A DNA stretch of 64,000 bases from Burhinus oedicnemus (GCA_008921705.1 VFFE01009051.1:2853784-2917783), one strand, 5' to 3'; counted from the first letter of the stretch, positions 13,091-27,668 are shown. The notes: generated by a model from the sequence alone, not told the origin. A program made the numbers and translations.

Positions 13091-16000
13091 ACCTCAACAT
13101 AACAAACACAAAGTATAGAAGTTATTTTGTCTGCATAAGTGATGTTCAAAAGCTTAGAGCTGTCTCATTGTAAGGTGCTTTTTCATATCTGAGGTGGGAT
13201 TATTTTTTATAGTAATCTTGGCCCCATAATGAACCCACTACTTTTATTGAAAGGATGTTTACATTATTCTATTGGTTCAGAGTGAACCAAACCTGAGACA
13301 TGTCCTGCAACCATTTATGAACGCAAGTGGCTTTGTGTATGTGACTTCAGTTTCCCCCCTCTACGTTACAAAAATGAAGAGGTCTCCCCCAGTCTAAGTG
13401 TACAATCCAGTTGCGTTCAAGTGCTTAGTGAGGCTGCACTAACACATGATGGCAACCCCACTTCTCTGCCCAGCCTGGATTTCATGCAGGAAAAAACATC
13501 CTCACAGCCCTATTCAGCAAAAATCAGAGGTGCATCTGTCTAACGATCAACCATCAAAGCAACACCCCAAGTCAAGTAGAAGTATTGCAAACACAACACA
13601 GAGTTACATACACAGGAAAATTGCCGTCATTGCTGAAAGGAGGCAGAGCTGCAAAAATACTCAGCTTTGGTCCACGTAGGTTATTAATTTCTGAGTTTAA
13701 TATTGAAAATCGTCCCAAAGATGGGTAGCAGGATTAAATAAAATTTTATTGATTTAAATCAAACTCCTTGAGAACAGTCAAGCTTTTTACTTTGTCAGCT
13801 ATTTTCTGCCTGTCAGAATAATGATTCGTACTATTGAAAGTAATGCCCATTTCTCTTTACTGAAGACCCTCAGCAAGACCATCCACAACATAGTATTTCA
13901 TAGCTGCTTCTGAAAGGTAAGTCGTCTCAAACAGAAGGCAAAATTCTTGTGACAGAAAATCCAGCCAGTTCTTTACCTTTTTTGTTGCAATATTACACAT
14001 CTTTCTTACTAAGAAAAAAAATACACGTAATGTAGGGAGTTAATAATTTGCAACTGTCTTATGTGAACATTGAGGATCAATACTTACCAGTTCACAACCA
14101 AAAAGCAAAGGACTACATTAAGACAACGTTTCCTGCCTTTTGAATTTTTGTTGAGCATGCCATGGCCATCAATGACTGCAATGCATTCAGCCTACAACTA
14201 CATCAATCGATAAATTTAGCCTGAAAAAAAAATATTTCTATTATTGGAATTTCTACGCGAATAAGAACAAAAGTACGCAATGTTTCACTCAACTTCAACA
14301 GCAGATGAGGGAAAGTTTAAGTAAAAGTTTTTCTTTTAAAACTGTATAATTTTTTTTTATCGCACTGCCTTTTCAGAAGTATGGATAATAATTAATGCTT
14401 CATGACATTAAGCGCACAGGTTAAATCGAAAATCCTATTACATACCTAGGAAAAATTAGCTGTGGAATGACATAAGACACAGCCTTCAGCTCTTAACAAT
14501 CTAGGAGGAGTTCTTGTTCAACCATTCAGAAAGTCCAAATTATATAAATCTGCTAAACTTCATCCTTCTCATGAATCTCTCAAGGATTGCTCTCAGGAGA
14601 CTGGTAAGGAAGCAGGGTCATTGGGTCCCTTTTCTAATGTTCCAGTAGGGACATCCATAGCAAAATAAAACAGCTGGCATGACTGAATGTGAAGAAATAT
14701 AACAGGGACTAGTGAAGTGCCATATTTTAATGTTCTTGTTCCAGATTTGTTATGCACAGCAAGAAACAGACTGTATTTCCTTTACATATGAATGTATTAA
14801 AACACTGGTATGGTATTGGAATATTTCCTGTGATTTAATCAGCAAGTAATGTTTGTCTTGTAAAGGCTGATAATCTATAACTCCTACATGACTTTTGCAG
14901 ACAGCTATTCTGTATGTGCAGATTTAAGCACACAGCCATATATATAAATACAAGAAAGAAGATTTTACACTTTCAAACCTATTTACAGAAAGCCACAGAA
15001 AAAAAAATAATCTTTCCATCTGCATTACAAGAATTTGGGCAAAGTGAGGATTTAATACGTTTATCTAGATACGTTATTTAACTAACAGGCAGCATGAAAC
15101 AAAAGTTCTGAACAAAGTAACCTTTTAACCAACTCAAAGGTACTTTAAGGCTACCTACCCCTTGCACAGCCATCCAGAACAGGGAGGTTGGGCAAGGATC
15201 CTGACAGATGCTTTCACTACAGAAGGGCTCTTAAATCTGAGCGGTGGGTTTCCATGCCCCACGCTGCTGCAGAGCATTGTTATGCTGGAAGGTGTTAAAT
15301 GGTTGCCAGCAAGTATGCCTCCGATCCGTGGGAAATCACAGACTTTGCAAGCTGATGTACATGCTAGCAGCCCTTTGTTCAGAGGAATTAAGATCTTTAA
15401 TAGAGTAAAACAGCTGAAACAACAGAAAGCCATGTGGGAAGGCCCAGGGGATTGATTGAAAACGTCGGGTCCTGTATTGACAGGAGGTAGATGTGTTGGT
15501 ACATGTAGGCAGAAAACCACCAGGAAGCCAGAAAAACAGTTGTGGGCTTGGCCTAGAGAAGAGAAATAAACCTCCTTGGGTGCAGGACTGAATGGAAAAA
15601 TAGGTTTAAAAGTCTGAAGTAAGAAAAGTCTCCATTATTATTCATTTCTGCTGTGTTTAGGAAAAGATGATACATTTGCTGTAAATGACTAGGGATGCTC
15701 CAAAGAAATGCCTAACAAATATAAGCAGTTTTTTCTCCCCCAGAAACAAACCACTAAAGCCTAGCTAATCGTAACAAGGAGCTGAAAACAACAGTTTACA
15801 GTGTTCAGCCCACAATGAAAGGATTAGTTTTCTTTAAGCGATCGAAGGACGGTTCAATTTCCCGTTGCAAATGCCGCCAGAACTGCTTGCTTCAAAAGCC
15901 GAAAACACTTCGTTCTTGAGGGTTGCTCCCACAGTCCAAGCTTCTGCCTGGAGTAGCCTGTTTTCATATCTACCAGGACCATGGTGAGGCCCATGAGCTT

Positions 16001-16462
16001 CCCATGCACCCACAGGACAAGCACATCAGTCCTCTTCACCTGGCAAGCATCTACGCCACTCAGGATGGGTGGCTGCACCCACTCTGCCATTAGTCACATC
16101 CCTGGTACCAGGAACTTGGAGGAAATTTTTAAGGACCCTTTGCAACTGGCTGTATATTGCACCAGCTTATATAGACAGTGACTGGCATGAATTACATGAA
16201 AATGCAACTTTCTTGAGCTCTTGGGTGTCTCACCCCACTCGCTAAGTAGCCTGTTTTCAGCTCTCAGTGGTCTATTTGTCACCACCAGTGCAGCTGGTGA
16301 CCAGACACAGGTATGGACTGTGAACTGTTCCACCTCTTTGCATTTCAAAAGCGAAGGTCAGCCTGAGTGTGAGACACCATGAATTGTCTTTAGAGAGCAC
16401 AGATAGTTCAAGTAAAAATAGAGATCTCATTTATGTATAGCCTTGGACAACCCAACAGGAGG

Positions 16463-16482
16463 AAAAAAAAAAAAAAAAAAAA
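16463..16482. repeat. Poly-A run of 20
   Basis: Twenty A, then 'gaaaaaccaacccaaaacag'. No retrotransposon body is recognisable upstream. Confidence 0.95.
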
Positions 16483-19400
16483 GAAAAACCAACCCAAAAC
16501 AGGAAGCTGGGTAGCCAGGTTTACTTGCAACTTCCTGAGGGACCTAGGCACTCACCAGAGCCAATATTATAGCAATCTACCTGAATGTGAAATGTATAGT
16601 AGGTACAGCTACTTCTGCATCCTTCCAAGCCTCCAACACATGCTTGAGAATGCATACACACAACGGTACAGACCCATTCCAGACTGCTTAAATTCAACAA
16701 ACAGCCTCTTGACTCAGGTACGTGGGTACTGTTGCACAGAGACAGACTGTTGCCTCCCACCACAATATGATTTATAAATGAGACCACTGTAATGAAGATG
16801 GATCGTTCCTAAATCAAGTCCTACTGCAGGCAGTGACCAAAGGTAAAATTTTCTATGTATGATTTAGGTATTTGCGGACAGATTTATAAAAAAATTTTGA
16901 AAAGGAAGTGGACATCAACCTTCTGAGGTATTTTTATAAATACAAGTATGGTCCCAATACTTCAGAACATAAATAAGCCGTGGCAAATCAGACCCTTCAA
17001 ATCCATGCTGTCATTTAAAACCAATGGGTCCTCAATAAGAATACGTTTCTACATTTTTTCAAAGTTGTTTGCTGTGCATCTAACATATTATGTTTCTCAT
17101 GCTGTCACATGAAATATTAACAACAGTAGCAACTAACAGCTGAACACTAAACATATACAACTGTGCTGTAGTTGTTCATACTCAATATGACCATAATGTC
17201 TAATCTAATGCCAGATGATGAACTTGATGTTCCAAAACTTTGTTTCTCCCTGGTTAGATTCACTACAAAGAGACAGAAGAGGAAAGAAGAGACACTGGTA
17301 AGCCTTACGCTGGATGTATTGTTGACAGCACAAGAACATGTTTATTTTTGTTATTCCTTCTGGTGCTCATTATAAGCACCACGCTTTTGGATGAGTTATG
17401 GCCAAAGTGTCTAGCTATCAATAAAATATGGGTTTACTGAATCTGCAGCAACATGAGACATAAGAGCAGTAATCTCCTGTTTACTGCTGGCACATTATGC
17501 AACACTATTTTTATTCAAACTTGACCATTGGAAAATTAAAACAACTTTGATCACTTTTGGAGATACTGGGCTAAGATTTCCATTTGTAACTATCAATTAT
17601 TTAAAGAATAGTTTTAAAGGGTTCTTAGAGCTTTTAAAAAAATTATAGTAATTTAAGGAGCAACGGCAAATGATTACAAGTCTTAAGCCTCATATGGAAT
17701 AAAAAGTCTGTATAAAATAGTCACATTGCCATCTACTGACAGCTCTTTATAAAAAGGCTTGTGTTTTTCATCAGCTGCCTGACTGTACTTAATGGTCTCT
17801 CTCTTGACATACAGTAGTACAAAAAATTAGGGACATACAATATATGTTGTTCAATACATCCCACTGCAATAATCCTGCTTCTCTTCGAATCCATTCCAAT
17901 CCATCCAGGCTTTCACAGTTATATACTGCAATTAGATACGTTTATTAATGGCATTATTGCACAGTATTTCATACGAGGTAAAACTGTTTTCAAGAAAGTA
18001 ACTACAGAAGGGTATGTTAATAAATCTGTGCTACATGCACAGTACATAGGGACTTGCTAATAGGATTTCCATAATAACAGCATTTATCTCACTGCACATT
18101 TTCTAATACCAATCACTGGCAACCACAGTATTGTTATTACATTATGTGAAAAATAGGATTTCATGTTAAGGACACATCATATAGCCTGAAACAGCAGTGT
18201 CACTTATGCACCTATGTATTAAAAAATGCTTTTATATCATCTTTATACTAAAATACATTTTGGTTTGAGCCTTAATAATGCCTTAGTTATTCCAATGGCA
18301 ACATGTAATTGCACTTTAAAGTTGAATCTAGGCCTCATGTCAGTTCTACCTTACCACAACATGGGTCAGTGGATCCTAAAAATGACCTGTAAATGAAGTG
18401 ATAGAGCGTTGTTTCGTGAAAGCAAATATGCCAAGCTGGGATTTCCTTGCTGTTACCCAACCAGCACTATTAATCCTCTGCACAAACTGAAGGCCGTCCT
18501 TAGCTTCTCACTGCTTAATTCCCTGCTAAGAATTTCTGCATGGTCTCTGGTCCATGGCATAAGGTGATTTTTCTTCACCTCTGCCTCTTAATTGTAATAT
18601 TCAGGTTTGAAAGAAGAAAAAAAAAAACCACCACAAAAAAAACAACAAAAAAGTAATCTACCAGGTACTGTATAACCTACAGTATTTGTGGCCAGCTTTT
18701 CATACAGCCACATTTGCCCTCCATAAAAGACTTTCTAAAGCTCTAAATTCTCTTTATCGCTTCCAGTTACTGTCATTTCTTACACTCATTTGAACATAGT
18801 CCAACATTTTACCTTTTGTGAGAAATTATCTTGGCATACAGAAGAGCCCATAGAAGGGGGGATCCTGCAGAACACAGGGCATTATAATGTCCTGTTGAGA
18901 AACTTTACACCAGTGTTCTACAAGTGCCTTCCAAGGCCTTGTTCCTTGGCCAAACCAAGGTAGTAGAGAAACCTACCTACATGTAGCAGAGTAGCTCAAG
19001 ATCAGGGAGTTAAACCAACTGCCATTCACCACTCCATATGTGCAGTCTTTGCACTGTTACCTAATCAGTCAAAAAACCCAGTATTTTTTAGATGACAGCT
19101 TAAAGTACCAGCTAAAACAAAGAAGTACCTCACGTATATCCAAGTTAGTTTCAAAGTATAAGGAGACCAATAAGCAGACAGAAGCGTACAATAAGCTCAA
19201 GTGAGAATTTACAGAAATGGAGCTCTGACCATTAACTCCTTGTGTGCTCAGCCTCTGAACATTAAATAATCTAACAGCATCCACAGAAAGAGCCAACAGG
19301 AACTCTGTTGTATGCTTACCCTCTGTTTCAGCACACGTAAGCTATCCTCAGATATCACAGTATCTCGGAATCCTTTCTGGATGTCCTTTCATAGGACTAG

Positions 19401-20749
19401 TGTATGTTTATTGCACATATCCTAGCATATCCAAGCATTTTATTTTGCCTGCTTTTCTGGAGTTACACAACCATTTAAAATCTTTTTAGAGCTATTGAGC
19501 CATATCCAATTGTCACTCACTCACTGATATATCTGTAATAATTAGAATAACTAAATGTCAAGATAGAATGATTAGTATGCACACATTATGAAGCCGAAGG
19601 CAGGCCGCTGCAAGGTAATACTGTGTTTGGCTGAAATTCATTTTGTTTACAGATAAATAAACCAACTGCCAGATTTACCACTCTGCAACTTTCCATTTTG
19701 TCTTCTCATCCAATGGTTGCTGGCAGTAACATCAGCCTGAAATCACCCTGAAATGAAGCTCTTGTGATTCAATGAGTGCAGAATAAACGATGAAAGTCAG
19801 ACTTGTCTCCCCTTGTAAACACTGCAGTTTTTCTAACAAACTACTACATAAATCGAATGAATAGAAATATATTGCACAAAATTCATAAAATTTCTCATTG
19901 CAATCATTTAAAAACAGCTTTAATGAAACTTGGAGACCAGTTCTTTGAGGAACAAAATAATTTCCCTAAATAACGAAGTAAAGTCAAAGCTGGCATTTGT
20001 TTCCAGAATAAGATACCTGCTACCCTAAAACCCAAAGTCAGCATCAAATCTTATTTCCTTAAATACAATCATGCTCTCAACTTTTCTTCTTGAAGAATGA
20101 GGATAAGTATTTTCACTACTGAGGCAACCTCACTTTCAAATTTAAATGTAAACATATTTTGAGCAAAAAACATATAACCCTAGCACAAAAACCAGAATAA
20201 TTTATTTCACTGGGATTGTGACAGGAGGATAAAATACAAAAACATAGGACATGTAATATTTCTTCCTTTAGAGAGGTCAAATATGGATTTCACAACAGCT
20301 GTTGAAGGGGTTTTGGTAGGGTTGGTTTGTTTGTTTTTTAAAAAGTGTATTGTTTTAGCTCTCACAGAAATAAAACAGCTCAAGTAGTGGAAAGATCTTA
20401 GCCAAAGACAAACAATACTTGTTGGCTGTACAAATTTCCTAAACAGAATCACCTGAAATGTAGCTACTCATCTGCTGCCCATATGAGAGGATGATGAGCT
20501 GAAATGGCCAAGAAGTATGCAAAGAATGCAAACAATCAATTAATGCAGTTCAAAAGTGAAATGACTTTGTTTGTAATGCAGAGAACACACAGCAGTGATA
20601 AATTATTGCTTTAACATTGTAACAGCATCTGTTGCGCACAGCCTGCAGGGCTAAGATCTGGCCTTTGATCTACATCACTCACATTGAAACGAACAAGGTA
20701 ATCCAGATACCTGTAAGGACTCTCACTTGCAGAGCTTTAGAGAAGCTAT

Positions 20750-20812
20750 AAAAAAAAAAAAANNNNNNNNNNNNNNNNNNNNCCGTTTTTTTTTTTTTTT
20801 TGCAGGGGGGGG
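20750..20812. other. Homopolymer-flanked 20-N assembly gap
   Basis: Thirteen A (20750-20762), exactly 20 N (20763-20782), 'ccg', sixteen T (20786-20801), 'gca', then eight G (20805-20812). It has the same placeholder length as the second gap. The A-run facing a T-run suggests either a collapsed hairpin-like repeat or a mis-join at homopolymers. Confidence 0.9.
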
Positions 20813-21491
20813 CATATTTTGTTTAGCTTCAACAAGTAAAAGACACAATAAGAATGAAAAAGTCCATCGCAGGAAGAACTTGCAAGCTGGTATATTTATG
20901 TTTTCCACTGTTTCTGTTTGGCACAGATAAATACATAAAAATACACTTACATACAAAGCATGGCTGAATGAGGGAAGAAAACAGTTAATGATGGTGGACA
21001 CTAACTTCTGTGACTGATATGAAAGAACCTCTCTCAGCTATTTTATTTTAGAACAACCTCCATATACTTAAAAACAGCAAATTCCATGGTGTCAGAAGTG
21101 TCACTTCTACAGTGCAGAAGGTCATGTCATTCAGTACAGCATCCTGGGAGAGCCTCTGAATTAAGAGTTTGGTCTTTTAGTACCTATAACTCATTAAAAG
21201 CTAATTTGAAAGTCTCAAGGTTTCAAAGCCACCAGCAGCAGAAAGTGGAAGTTTAGAGAGTACTTAGGAATAGTACAGCCCCAAGGGGCTTGTGTTCCTG
21301 CTTTTGAAGAAATCACTTGATTATTGCCCATGCTTAAAATGAAAAATACAAAACACCATTGTGAAATTAAACCTTAAAAGAATATTTCTCCAAAGATGTT
21401 ACGAAAATTTTCAAAATAAACAAAGGTTTCATTGTTTGCCTTTATCACCTGAATCTGCATATTCAGAAGAAACAATACAAAGGAAGCAAAA

Positions 21492-21522
<31 letters not shown>

Positions 21523-21537
21523 GTTCACACACACACA
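21492..21537. repeat. T26 run and (CA)7
   Basis: Twenty-six T (21492-21517), then 'aagatgtt' and seven CA units (21526-21539 region). This is a plausible length-variable marker. Confidence 0.93.
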
Positions 21538-22142
21538 AAAGAAAAAAAGTAACTCAGCTTTCAGACTCATCCATAGTAAAGTATGAAATGCCTTTGGTGG
21601 TGAACTGAAAGCACAAGTGACAGAATGGAGAGTGTAACTGTCATCCTCAATGTCTTATAACACCAGTGGCCAGTGCAAAATATCTTTGAAAGTTGCAGTA
21701 GGTGACAAGACACTTTAAAAAGAGACGGGAAAATCAAAGGACATTGACTGGTTTATACATTGTCATTGAATAAATCAAACTTTGTTTTGTTTGTTTGTAA
21801 GGTCAAGATACTTGCATTATATTAAGGGTTCATTAGCACGGACAAGTATTATGTGTTACAATGTTACAGGCTCATTTTTCTTTTTGAAGGTCTAAGGAAA
21901 AATAAAGCTCCATAGAAAAGGCGGCTGTTGGACTGCCAAAACATCTCAGCACAAACTATGCTCCAATGTCTTTGTTGCAATGGAAACACTGCATATTGAG
22001 TAGTTAAAGTAATAAAACAAAATTCTAGTTTTAGAAAACTTTCTAAAAAATTTTTCAAGTCCAGACATTGTATATTTTTTTTAACCTGTATTACATATAA
22101 TACTTGTAATAATTTCGCTGGAAAATTTGCGTTATTTTTCAC

Positions 22143-22300
22143 TTGATCCAGCAAACATCTAATTTTAAGTTTGTGCTTAAGTGCTTAGAAAGTAGTTCCA
22201 TGCTGAAGTACTTAACTAAATTACTGCAGATGCATTCAGTAAAACACTTTAAACATTTAAACATTTTAAGTATGCAAACATATTCCTAAAGCCTGGACTG
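22143..22300 (+). repeat. Probable ancient amniote repeat ('tgatccagcaaa ... cttaagtgctta')
   Basis: 'ttgatccagcaaa', 'gtgcttaagtgctta', 'gaagtacttaacta' and 'ttttaagtatgcaaac' occur in the order seen in an old amniote repeat that begins 'gatccagcaaagcacttaa'. Repeated CTTAAGT words on both strands give it a partly palindromic look, as in short non-autonomous DNA transposons. The family is not assigned. Confidence 0.45.
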
Positions 22301-22784
22301 AGGCTAAATGGCTAAAGTTTGCGATACCATCTTTTAGCAACCTTCTTATGCATCTGGCACACTGGGCATGAATTTTCTGTATTCAGAAAATACATATTGC
22401 CTTTTGTTTTAGGAATGCATTACTCATACTAATAAACTCTGCTCAAAACTGCAACCATCTGTAACAGTTTATGTTGTTAGTTATGTGACCCGGTGCTGCA
22501 ATTCTGCAATCACAAGTTTGACCCAGAACCAAGAAAAGCAACTGCAATATGTGCAAATATGGTCCCTCTGCAATCACCACACTGTGCTGGCTGTACACTC
22601 GCTGAATGCAAGTGTGGTAAAAACCTTTTTACCTCACATTTCATTGCATGTAAGGGCTAAAAAGATCTACAGCTTATGAGATTATCGTATTTTTATAAAC
22701 ATTTTATGCAAAGTTTAGAGAAACAGGTGCAATTGCATGACCAAAGATGTCCTCTAAAATAATTTACTACTGTTGTTTGCTCTA

Positions 22785-23165
22785 AGACACCGCGCAAAGC
22801 AGATAAGATAATGTTAACAGCGGGGTAAGAAAGGGAGTTATAAATGACAAGTGGGCAAAACTCAAAGTCATCGGTTTACTGCATCAGCTACAGCACCTTA
22901 GTTGTAAAGGTGAAAAAAAAAATCATAGACAGACATAATTCATCATCCTTAGTTCACTCCGGTACCCAAGTTGTATCAATCTCAATTTATTAACAATCAT
23001 GAAAATTATTAATGTCCTTTAACAGCGCAGAAAACATGATGATCGTAAATGACTCCTATACAAATCTAAGCCCGAATTTTAGAACACTGAATATCTAACA
23101 AATTTAATTATTAGACAAGGTCTATTATTAATATTATTTGTATTACTGCACTTTCTCAGCTGCAT
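22785..23165. promoter_or_regulatory. Candidate conserved non-coding element with GATA pair
   Basis: AGATAAGATAATGTTAAC at 22801-22818 combines two GATA words with a GTTAAC half-site. Further on come 'agtcatcggtttactgc', 'aattattagacaagg' and 'ttattaatattatttg'. It is repeat-free. Inference only. Confidence 0.27.
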
Positions 23166-26100
23166 AGTATACCCAGTGCAAATCTCTAATGTGTAACCCA
23201 TCTGCCAACACAGAAATCTTACCGCCTGAGTGCTTGGAAGCACTGATAGCCCTTATGACAAGTTTTTAATGAAATAATGCTATGCTTGTCAGTGGAACTG
23301 AGAAAAAGAATACGTTAGACTGACATACATCTAATCATCCTGCAAAATATTACATCCCAGAACTGGAGGTGGAGAACCGTAGAAGGCAGACAGCTTAATG
23401 TGCTTATTTGTGGTCTCGTCCTGGAATGAGTGAGTTAGTGTTCACCAGCACTAATTTTCTACCCAGAGGAATTAAAAACACTGGCATGTGGATAAATTTG
23501 GTGTAAAAATATCAAATGATTGCCCAGAAATACATACCCTGAAAAGAAAGTGTTTACTTCTTATTTATTTCTATGAAATCACAGCTTTGATTTGCACTGC
23601 ATTCTAAGCCATGCCAAGAAACATGATGCACAACAAATATGAACCACAGACATGTTTACCCTCTGCCTCTTACGCTTCCAGATGTCTCAGTTTTATATGC
23701 CAAACCACCTCCCTCCTCTTTCAAAATCCTACTTCTAAACTTTTGAAAAGTCCTTTGCCTTTCTACATTATGTTTTGTGGTGGAGTAACAACACCGTATT
23801 TGGAAGGCGTGTTGCAGAATTACTTACAGGCTATTTCCAATTTAAAATTCAACCATACTGTTACAAACAGTAGAACTTTTAAGCATTTAGTAGTAAAAAG
23901 AACCCAAATGACAACAATGGCCTGTTAAAACATCGTAGTAGTGTTATGATTAATTGTAATTCATAAGACAGAAGTGTTCAATAAATATTTCTGCTGTATA
24001 CTTCAGAGACAAAGTAGTATGTCTCAGGAAGTGATGAAACACTTTCCTGTATTAACTCAGGAAAATGTTAGCTAGCAGCTTCTGAAGTCTGACATTTTAA
24101 AAATCAGCAGATCCAGATAACTGAAGTGTTTTAAAAGAACCATCCAAGCATCTTTCTAGGTTGTTAGTGATTTCCGTCACATTGGCAAAGCTTCAGAAGA
24201 CTGAAGAGGAGGTAAATTGTACCAATATGACAAGGTGGGACTTTATAAAATCCCATAGTAATTATCAGAGTAAAACATTGAGAAGAGCAAGAAATTAACT
24301 TCTACAAAGTCAATCCTATACACAGTTATAACTCCTATGTACTCAAATCCAAAAATCAGGGTCTTGTGGTTTATATCAGTCAAAAGCAGAGACCGATGTT
24401 TGAATCAGAGTTCTGGTAAAAAATACTTGTTTACAAGAACATATCAAATTCTGCTGCTTTAAACACAGAAGTGAAGTGAACTGAGACAATTACCTCTCAC
24501 AGCATCAGAACTCCTTCAATTCATCCTGTTCCAAAAATTCACTTTGGAAGAACACAACTTGCATCTGCTCAGGTTGCGTAAAATATTCCTTCTCCATTTC
24601 CAAGTTCTCTCCCTGCTTCCTGCGTGAGATAGTTCAGCCACACAAACATATTCCTTCATGTATCAATAATCAGCCAAACTTTCTTCACACAGAACATCTG
24701 ACTTTCTAACTAGCTGCCTTTATTTTGGATGAAAATACATTTAGCTTTGTCTCATAGCTACCATAAAATATAGGATGGTAATTAACTCCACCAGTTTCTA
24801 CTAGATTAATCCAATTTATACTATTATATTCAACTAAAGAGGGACTTCGTGGATAGTGGTAGAATTAATGTTCATTGTTTTCAGCACATTTTATATTATT
24901 CTAATTGACAAATGTTCCCATTCCTGCAGTAAAAAAATTGTAACTTTCTAAGCAGTGAAGGCACGTGTAAAATTTTATTCCTTGAAATGTCTTGGCTATG
25001 GGTATATTAAAACCAATGTATTATCAGATAACAGAGGCAAAAGACCCCAAGGTTATTTGAATTGAACATGATGGGCAATGCCAAAGTCCCATGGGCTCAG
25101 CTGATTGTCTCCAAAAGAAGTCAAGCTAGTCAAGCTACAGTATAGTGGCTCAGGTCTTGTACCTTAATTGTCCCTAATTGACACATAGCTGACTTTGGGA
25201 GCAAGAACTGAGCTGCGGTAGTCTTTAACAACCACAAACTAAATAGTTTAGACAACTGGAAGAGAAAGTGGTCTGTTTCCACTTCCCGCTTTATTTTCCT
25301 TTTACTGGCTCAGACTCCTTTCCACCTACCCAGAGAAAACTCCACTGTCACAGGACTTGTTCCAAAATAATCCTGGGGCTGGTGATGCTCCTAAAGCCTC
25401 TGCATTCCAAATGTGAGATTTAAGAGTATCACATAGACATGCAGCCTCAATTAGAAAAATACTTACAGCCACTGTTTAATTACTGATTTTTTTTTCTCCT
25501 CCCCACTCGCACCATCTCCAGCCTTTTGAAACAGAACATTTGCCAAGCTCCACTCTCTCTACCCTACATGACAGAGTTCCACATAGTAATAATATGAAAA
25601 TTTGGATCACACCCATCGATTACAATAGAAACTCAACCATCAATGCTTAAAACTACCCAGTGAGCAGGATATATTAAAGCTTAGACTGGGTTCTGTAAAT
25701 GAGCGATAAGAATGGAATCAAACCAATTAAACTGGCAGAACCCTCTGCCATGTGGACACATAAAAACATCAAGTTGAGCAATATTCTGCAAAGGCTTGAA
25801 CATTTGTATGAAAGTGAAAATGCTCAAATATGCAACCAGAAGGAAAAAACCAATTAGAAAAATCTTCAAAGGCCCCAAGTTACCAACCAGTGAGACATAT
25901 CTAAAGGTTATCTCTGAGCCATTCATTTTGGATGATTTGGCCCCGTACCGCTACGGACATGAGAGTCTTGCCTTTGTTTTTTTTGCCTAAGCACCAGATT
26001 TTCTTGAACTAAAGAGTTTACTGCTTCCTGCACTTATCACGGAAAAACATCTAGCTTGACCATGCTGAGACACTTGACTTTCTGTCTTATTCTGCTTTCT

Positions 26101-26349
26101 CAGTAGTTTTGAAAATGCTCCTTTGAAAAGACTAGGCCTTTCTTTACATCCTATAAACATCTTGGAACATTTAGTATCCAAAGTATTCATGCAAATAGGA
26201 CCAAACATAACCAAATTCATGTACAGGAAAACCACGAAAGACTAAAAATAAGTACTGACACTGTCTCAGCCAAGAACAGCTCAGGAAAACACTGAAACCC
26301 TACATTTGTCAGGTCAGTACATAGTCTATAGCCTCTTACCAATAATGGC

Positions 26350-26412
26350 AAAATATATAGCACATGGCACATATATAGCGTACGTAATACATATACAGCA
26401 CATATAAATATG
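26350..26412. repeat. Imperfect ACATATA-type minisatellite
   Basis: About four degraded units such as 'aaatatatagcacatgg', 'cacatatatagcgtacgt', 'aatacatatacag' and 'cacatataaatatg' follow one another. Confidence 0.6.
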
Positions 26413-27668
26413 AAAAACAAAATGGAACAGATTGAGTATGAGGACAATACGATCCCACAGACAGAATACCAGTGTTTCACAGACTGACGGTTTTCTAATT
26501 TTTTTAAACACTTTTTTTTTAAATCAAGTTAAATCACGTACCACTCTGATACCTTCTGAGGTAGGGCTTGACACAAAAAAATGTACTACTGTGTAGAGTT
26601 CACATAAGGATTTCCAAACATAAAAGACAGCACAGAAAGAGAAATATGGGAGAAAAGAGCAAAGAAGAGTTCAAGTATGGTAACTTTAAAAGACTGAATA
26701 AGAGACAAAAGTATGCAATTTTGAAACAAATCTTACGTTACAAAAAAAGGGTTCTCTTTCCACTAAGTGTTTGGCGTTTTGACCTCTATACTCTAACTTT
26801 TCACAACTTGTGTTTGTTTCCCAAAATCTGCCTTAAAAGTAATTTGCTTCTACTGTCCTGGAAAGCATAATGGAAAGAGCAATTCCTGCAACTTTCAAGT
26901 TCAGCCACAGCCTCCATGACACTATAGCTAGGGGTGTTCCTCTTTTGAGGAGTTTCTTGTGGCTATTACATTGTAAAACCTTTACAGCCTTCCACTAGTA
27001 AGTGCTGTAAAACTGGCACCTTTCTGAGTATATCCTCAGCTCTCTACAGAAGCTTTTGAACTTTCTTTTGAGTAAAAAGGATGGTTATCTGCAAGCATAC
27101 ATTATAAAACTAAGGAAACGCAAAACAAAACCATATTACTAACATCAAAGATTCCAGTGTCCCCTCTTCCGACAGTAGCTCCCACTGAGAAATAACCTTC
27201 ACTGCCAGGTTAGAGCTGGAAAGTGACCGCAATGGCAGGAGGAATGCACACCAAAGCTAATGGCAAGCAGGGCATCTTCATTTCCTTCAAAGTCCTTCTC
27301 CATTGTTCTTCTTCAGTCACCCATAAGGGCAACTGAAAAACAGTACAAGGTGGGTGGCATTGAGCCCAGGCTGCTAACTTTTGATGCAAGGAAAGAAAAT
27401 TCTCTGTAGCAAGAACAAACAGGGCTCCATGGTACTAATGCTCTGGGCAGCCTGTGCCACAGCTTAGCCATCACCTTTCGGTGCACCTCAGTGAAAGGCT
27501 GGGACAAGTTCCTCTGGCCAAGCCCAAGAGACCTTAAGCCACTTTGCCACTACACTTGCAAGTTATCGGTAACAACCTGGTATTCTTCTATACGAGCATT
27601 TACACCTAAGTTGCTTGATTCACCAGTTATGACCCCATAACAGACTATTTGTTTGTTCTTAATTTATA

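Larger units (their letters stand above)
11620..20745. other. No gene seen: AT-rich unique sequence
   Basis: It contains the candidate element at 12830, the A20 run at 16463, an A/C tract at 18618-18650 and a slightly GC-richer patch at 15150-15520. The patch has overlapping frames of 97 codons (+) and 121 codons (-); neither shows a domain, and overlap on opposite strands argues against coding. At 13331 'gtgacttcagtttccccc' is weakly MIR-like. Confidence 0.68.
20815..27665. other. No gene seen: AT-rich unique sequence
   Basis: Holds the T26/CA repeat, the old repeat at 22143, the candidate element at 22785 and the minisatellite at 26350. The 105-codon frame at 23611-23928 and the 100-codon frame at 26568-26870 are not recognised. 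Confidence 0.68.

Noticed and set aside
13325..13385. MIR-like 'gacttcagtttccccc'
   Set aside because: The core and tRNA-related parts of MIR are not visible; the match is too short to claim a SINE.
15155..15520. Overlapping 97- and 121-codon frames on opposite strands
   Set aside because: No domain, no splice or start context, and opposite-strand overlap is typical of locally GC-richer non-coding DNA.
27430..27475. 'ctctgggcagcctgtgccac', like the reverse strand of CR1
   Set aside because: Only about 20 bases match and the expected flanking CR1 blocks on both sides are absent.
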